Assembly (NCBI RefSeq): GCF_913773635.1
Contig: NZ_CAJYGQ010000012.1
Span: forward strand, 124,001 to 188,000
DNA length: 64,000 nucleotides
From: an uncultured Mucilaginibacter sp.
GTDB taxonomy: Bacteria; Bacteroidota; Bacteroidia; Sphingobacteriales; Sphingobacteriaceae
Direction of reading: 5' to 3'
Below, piece by piece: positions 60,007 to 64,000 of the stretch; positions within the stretch are counted from its first letter, which is position 1, and each line of letters opens with the position of its first letter. Under the pieces are notes generated by a model. That model saw only the letters and a list, made by a program, of their open reading frames with translations. It did no database searches and was not told the origin of the DNA. The translations under genes and the position numbers were made by a program.

Positions 60007-63000
60007 TTATCTGATGAGGTGTATAGCTCCCGTACGCCGCGGCGACGAGTTATTGTATGAATTACCTTTCCATTCCGAACCATTTATAAACCTTGCTTCG
60101 GCCTGCCATATATAAACACCCTGCGGTAACGGAGCACCTTTAAATGTGCCATCCCACGCTTCAACGGGTTCGCCTCGGGCAGATAACTGTGTGGTTTCCC
60201 ACACCAGCTGACCGTAGTTATTAAATATGCGTAAGTGCCATTCTTTAAGCCCCGAACCTTTAGCTCTAAAGCGGTTGAGCTCTTCATTGGTACTATTAGG
60301 TGTAAAGGCATTAGGCATATATAACTGTCCCGGTGTGCCTGTTATACGTACATAATGTGATTTGGTTGTGCCGCAATACTGGTTTGTGGTAGTTAAAGTA
60401 ACTTTATATAAACCTGTATCGGCATAGGTGTGCGTAGGGTTTTGTTGAGTTGAAGTGCTGCCATCGCCAAAGTTCCATTGCCATGATTTTGGTGCATTCT
60501 GGCTTTGATCTTCAAATGAGAACTGGTAGTTTGGATAGACTTGTACACTATCTGGCCGGGCGCGGAATTCGCTTATTGACGGTGCATTTACGGTAATAAC
60601 CTGTATAATGTCATTTGTACAGCCTGTAGTACGGTTTGTAACTGTTAACCTTACGGTGTAAGGCGAACCTTTATAACTGTAAGTATGTGCCGGCGGTGTA
60701 CGTAATTCCGATACGTTAGGGTTGTTGGCATTGGCATATGGGTCACCAAAATCCCAGCGGTAAGTTAGGTCGGACAATTGGCCATTTGCAGGTGGCTGCG
60801 TTGTATTGGTAAAGTTTACTTTAACCTCATTACATCCATTAGGGTTATCTACGTTGAACGCTGCAACCGGTCGGTCGGTTACGATAATCTTTATGGGTTG
60901 TGAAGGTGCATCTTGCGCGCAATCATTACTTGCATAAAGCACAACATCATACTCGCCAGCCTTTGTAAAGGTATGGTCTAACGAATTAGTGTTATTGGTT
61001 ACGGTTACGGGTGAACCATCTTTCCAATCAATTTTATAGGTTATGCCGCCCTGACTGGTGTTGATGAACCTTACGGTGTGAGGTGCGCAACCAAAACGAT
61101 CGGAAGTAGCAGCAGTGGTTAAACCTGCAAACACGGTACGTGCTGTAACCTGGATAGGAACTGATGCACTTTTACCCGTGCCGCAAACTGTTTGCGCTTC
61201 CATGTAAAGCGAGTAATTGCCTTGGTTAGGTATACTTAATGTTTGCTGTGATTTGTTGTTGCTAACTACCGGCGTTATTACGTCATTGCCATTGGCATCT
61301 ACAACATGATAAATGTATTTGTCATTGGTGCCTGGCGATATGTTATCAACCACTAAAGCAAAAGGTGCACAACCAGTTGTAGATTGCGGTGCAATGCGTG
61401 CAACCGGAACAGCAGGTTTAACTGTAACAGTCGTTTCCATCTGATCGGTGCTGCAACCGGTTTCGGCAATTAATGAAATGTTATAAACAACATCGGTACC
61501 GTTAGCTGCTGCCTGGAAAGTTACCGGGCCCGGCTGAACTTGTGCAGAAGTTTGGCCATTGCCAAAGTTCCATTTATAAGTGCCGCCGCCAATAGGGCTC
61601 GATGTGTTGGTAAACGTTACCGTTACCGTACCGCAACTTTGTGTTACCGATTGCGTGAAACTGGCCTTTACATTTTTAGTAGTTGTAAAGGTGTGGCTAA
61701 ATACTTCTGATTCGCAACCAAATTTGCTGGTTACAATAAGTCGTATATCAACTGTTTCGCCATCGGTGTTAATTGTATAACCCGGGAAGGTAATGCCTGT
61801 GCCGATTACTACGTTGTTTGCGTACCAGGTATAAACATCATTACGGTCGGGATACGGTATAGCCTTTACATTTTGCGCTGTTATGTTAAACGGAACACAT
61901 CCAGCATCATTAGTCCAGGTAAATTCTGATTTTGCATCGGGGTTTACAGTTATGCTGATTACGTTACTGTTGTTGCTTTGTACCCCAGTACAAATCAAAG
62001 AGCTTACAACCCTGCGGTATTGTATGTTGCGTACCAAAACAGGCGTTGTATAGCTAACATCGGTAGCGCCGTTGATGTTAGCCCAATTAAGACCGCCATC
62101 AATACTGCTTTGCCATTGGTAATTGTAATTTCCATCGGCACCGCTTGGCAAACTGCCCGTTAACAGCCCGGCAGACTTGTTAGCACATACCGTTGTAGTA
62201 GTGGCACTAATAGTATTATTGGCAATTGGTGGTTGTACAGATACTTTAACACTATTGCTTTTATCATCGCTGCAAGCTCCTGATGCTACAGAGCGGCGGA
62301 AAAATGTTGTTTCGGAAACCGGGTATAGAAGATTAATATCAGTTTGACTGGTTAACACCGTCCAGTTAACGCCATCAGCGCTGCTTTCCCACAAATAAGT
62401 ATAAGTTCCGTTACCGCCCTGAGGAGTGCTGCCGGTTACCGAAATAACCTGTCCGGAACATACAGTGGGCGTATTTAGCGTTACGGTATTGCCGCTTATA
62501 GGCGGGTTGTTGATTACCTGAACATCATCTGATTGGGTGGCACATTGCCCTGCACCGCTTAGCGTCCATTTGAAAGTATAAGTTTGGCCTGCTTTTAAGC
62601 CGTTTACCGTTGTATTGTATTGATTTGCGTTGGCAAATGTAATACCGCTTTGGCCCGACGTCAGCGTCCAAACTCCGGTGAATATTCCGGCATCGTTACC
62701 CTGTAATTGCACCGTGGTTTGGTTACATAGCACAATGTCGGTACCGGCGTTTGCAGCAGGAACCTGGGGCAGTACGGTGAGCGTAATGGTTTTTGCAACC
62801 CCCTGGCATTCATCTGCCGAATTGGTGTTTACAGGTGTAACGGTATAGGTAACCGTTGCAGCAACATTGCTGGTGTTAATCAAAGTTTGATTAATAGCGG
62901 TAGCCGCAATTGGCGTGGTTTGATCAGTTGCCCCGGTGATGCCGCCGTTTGCTACAACCGTCCAGGTGTATTGCGTGCCGCTTACGTTTGAGCTAAGCTG

Positions 63001-64000
63001 GATACCAGATTGGGTGCCGCTGCAAACATTGTTTCCTGATGGGCCTGTTAAGGTAAGTACCGGTTTTGGCGCAACGGTAATTGTAAGCGTAAACGGTGTG
63101 CCATCACAGCCATTGGCTTGCGGGGTAATGCGGTATATAACGGTTGCGTTAGCGGTGGCCGAGGTATTTGTCAATATATCATTGATATCTCCGCTGCCAG
63201 AAGTGCTGAAGCCAGCCGCATTGGGCGAACTTAACGTTACTGTCCAATTATATACACTGCCTGCCACGATTGAAGTTGGGCTATAAGCAACTGCACTGCC
63301 TGTGCAAATGGTTTTGGCGTTTGCGCTGGTAACAGTGTTTGATGGGTTTATTTTTATAATAACTTCATCACTGATATTGGCGCAATCGCCCGGTAACGAA
63401 GTAGTTATTTTAAGGGTAAGTTTTACCTCGCCTGCTGCACGGTCTGCCGCGCTCGGAGTATACACCGGCTTTTCGGTGTTCCTGTTGCTGAAAGTTCCGG
63501 TTCCGGATGTGCTCCATTGCAAAGCATTATATGCTCCGGAAACCGATCCATCTAATGTAGCAACGGCGTCCGAACAAATAACCTGGTCAACTCCTGCGTT
63601 CACCGTTGGTGCTTCTTTAAAAGTAATTTGCTGTACCTGCGATGTTACCGAACCGCAAAAGTTTGTATGCTTAACCACAACCTCGTATGTGCCAAAATCA
63701 GGAAAAGTAATTTGCGGGTACTGACTGTTTACGGTGGTACCATTTGCAAAAACAGCAGGGGCAATACCGTTTAGTGGGGTGACTGTCCATTGGTAAGTAT
63801 CGGGCTGAGGTTGAGGTGTACCGGTAAAGGTAGTACGCGTAGCACTGCCAGCAGTACTGTCAAACGTAAGCGTTTGGCCTCTGCCACATAAAGAGAATGA
63901 TGGCGACAAGGTTGCAGTAGGTACGTTGCCAACCACAATGGTTTGTACGTCGCTCAAAACAGCATCACAAACGCCGTTATTTACGCCCAATTGCACCGTA
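60007..64000 (-). CDS. Giant PKD-repeat adhesin with type B gliding-motility C-terminal domain (3' part)
   Basis: At least 1330 residues of a surface protein; the 5' end lies beyond the right edge. The first two-thirds are tandem Ig-like/PKD-type domains, many with a C...TVCSG or Q(I/V)ICS start and a YTV(T)P strand; two adjacent copies share NTIS...TVC...G..YNYQWQSS. The last third has classic PKD units ending FGDG or FGDP (for example WQWNFGDGSTSTQQNPTHTY). The end, YMPNAFTPNSTNEELNRF...LRIFNNYGQLVWET...WDGTFKGAPLPQGVYIWQAEA, is the CHU_C sorting domain for T9SS export. Likely a cell-surface adhesin paired with the PorP/SprF protein. Confidence 0.93.
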   Translation of the reverse strand, partial: TVQLGVNNGVCDAVLSDVQTIVVGNVPTATLSPSFSLCGRGQTLTFDSTAGSATRTTFTGTPQPQPDTYQWTVTPLNGIAPAVFANGTTVNSQYPQITFPDFGTYEVVVKHTNFCGSVTSQVQQITFKEAPTVNAGVDQVICSDAVATLDGSVSGAYNALQWSTSGTGTFSNRNTEKPVYTPSAADRAAGEVKLTLKITTSLPGDCANISDEVIIKINPSNTVTSANAKTICTGSAVAYSPTSIVAGSVYNWTVTLSSPNAAGFSTSGSGDINDILTNTSATANATVIYRITPQANGCDGTPFTLTITVAPKPVLTLTGPSGNNVCSGTQSGIQLSSNVSGTQYTWTVVANGGITGATDQTTPIAATAINQTLINTSNVAATVTYTVTPVNTNSADECQGVAKTITLTVLPQVPAANAGTDIVLCNQTTVQLQGNDAGIFTGVWTLTSGQSGITFANANQYNTTVNGLKAGQTYTFKWTLSGAGQCATQSDDVQVINNPPISGNTVTLNTPTVCSGQVISVTGSTPQGGNGTYTYLWESSADGVNWTVLTSQTDINLLYPVSETTFFRRSVASGACSDDKSNSVKVSVQPPIANNTISATTTTVCANKSAGLLTGSLPSGADGNYNYQWQSSIDGGLNWANINGATDVSYTTPVLVRNIQYRRVVSSLICTGVQSNNSNVISITVNPDAKSEFTWTNDAGCVPFNITAQNVKAIPYPDRNDVYTWYANNVVIGTGITFPGYTINTDGETVDIRLIVTSKFGCESEVFSHTFTTTKNVKASFTQSVTQSCGTVTVTFTNTSSPIGGGTYKWNFGNGQTSAQVQPGPVTFQAAANGTDVVYNISLIAETGCSTDQMETTVTVKPAVPVARIAPQSTTGCAPFALVVDNISPGTNDKYIYHVVDANGNDVITPVVSNNKSQQTLSIPNQGNYSLYMEAQTVCGTGKSASVPIQVTARTVFAGLTTAATSDRFGCAPHTVRFINTSQGGITYKIDWKDGSPVTVTNNTNSLDHTFTKAGEYDVVLYASNDCAQDAPSQPIKIIVTDRPVAAFNVDNPNGCNEVKVNFTNTTQPPANGQLSDLTYRWDFGDPYANANNPNVSELRTPPAHTYSYKGSPYTVRLTVTNRTTGCTNDIIQVITVNAPSISEFRARPDSVQVYPNYQFSFEDQSQNAPKSWQWNFGDGSTSTQQNPTHTYADTGLYKVTLTTTNQYCGTTKSHYVRITGTPGQLYMPNAFTPNSTNEELNRFRAKGSGLKEWHLRIFNNYGQLVWETTQLSARGEPVEAWDGTFKGAPLPQGVYIWQAEARFINGSEWKGNSYNNSSPRRTGAIHLIR

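Noticed and set aside
63302..63724. 140-codon open frame antisense to the adhesin
   Set aside because: Long antisense frames are expected from the low stop-codon density opposite Thr/Val/Gly-rich repeats; no start signals.

Overview
The window looks like chromosome from a Bacteroidota bacterium, most likely Sphingobacteriaceae (Mucilaginibacter/Pedobacter-like). The evidence is a type IX secretion pair (PorP/SprF and a CHU_C-type adhesin), N-acylornithine-type arginine synthesis, FtsX/MacB permease arrays under an NtrC-like two-component system, DinB, PaiB and S9 peptidase paralogues, and intergenic boxes matching the Bacteroidota -7 consensus TAnnTTTG. I saw no tRNA, rRNA, CRISPR array, insertion sequence or prophage. 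The assignment rests on recognised families, not on a database search.

Layout. 1-6694 (minus): the start of htpG, then a compact arginine operon read GNAT, argG, GNAT, argC, argD, argF' and a PaiB-like gene. 6695-7043: its control region. It holds a consensus promoter, a palindrome and a 41-codon reading frame containing three consecutive CGA (Arg) codons, followed by hairpins; this looks like an arginine leader-peptide attenuator. 7044-15243: mostly plus-strand housekeeping and stress genes (Crp/Fnr regulator, DinB, 2H phosphoesterase, free-methionine sulfoxide reductase, 3-methyladenine glycosylase, kynureninase, bestrophin, HDAC-like amidohydrolase), with a small CrtA-like pair on the minus strand. 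15232-24837: MATE exporter, AlbA_2 protein, GNAT, lipoprotein, polyprenyl-phosphate glycosyltransferase, a frameshifted SMP-30 gene, an S9 peptidase, a methyltransferase and a DUF92 protein. 24838-26947: a hairpin-rich, possibly structured RNA region ahead of cysE-cysM (cysteine synthesis). 27046-27570: remains of a penicillin-acylase-type gene. 27681-38871: esterase, PBP1C with its alpha-2-macroglobulin partner, L,D-transpeptidase, nitroreductase. 38940-49446: an NtrC-type histidine kinase and regulator divergent from an efflux operon (adaptor, ATPase, a secreted protein with an internal duplication, two paralogous permeases). 49637-54909: secreted GH51 arabinofuranosidase behind a perfect 15-bp inverted repeat, a GreA-like protein, then GT8, GT2 and a flippase. 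55253-58714 (minus): pyrG-yidC. 58960-64000 (minus): PorP/SprF and a giant PKD-repeat adhesin running off the right edge.

How the parts work together. Arginine and cysteine synthesis are each preceded by complex leaders. Envelope upkeep is prominent (PBP1C with alpha-2-macroglobulin, L,D-transpeptidase, YidC, efflux, surface glycan assembly, T9SS adhesin). The most novel signals are the putative RRR leader peptide (6811-6936), the structured region at 24895-25130, the operator-like repeat at 49593-49629 and the duplicated secreted protein at 43989-44540.
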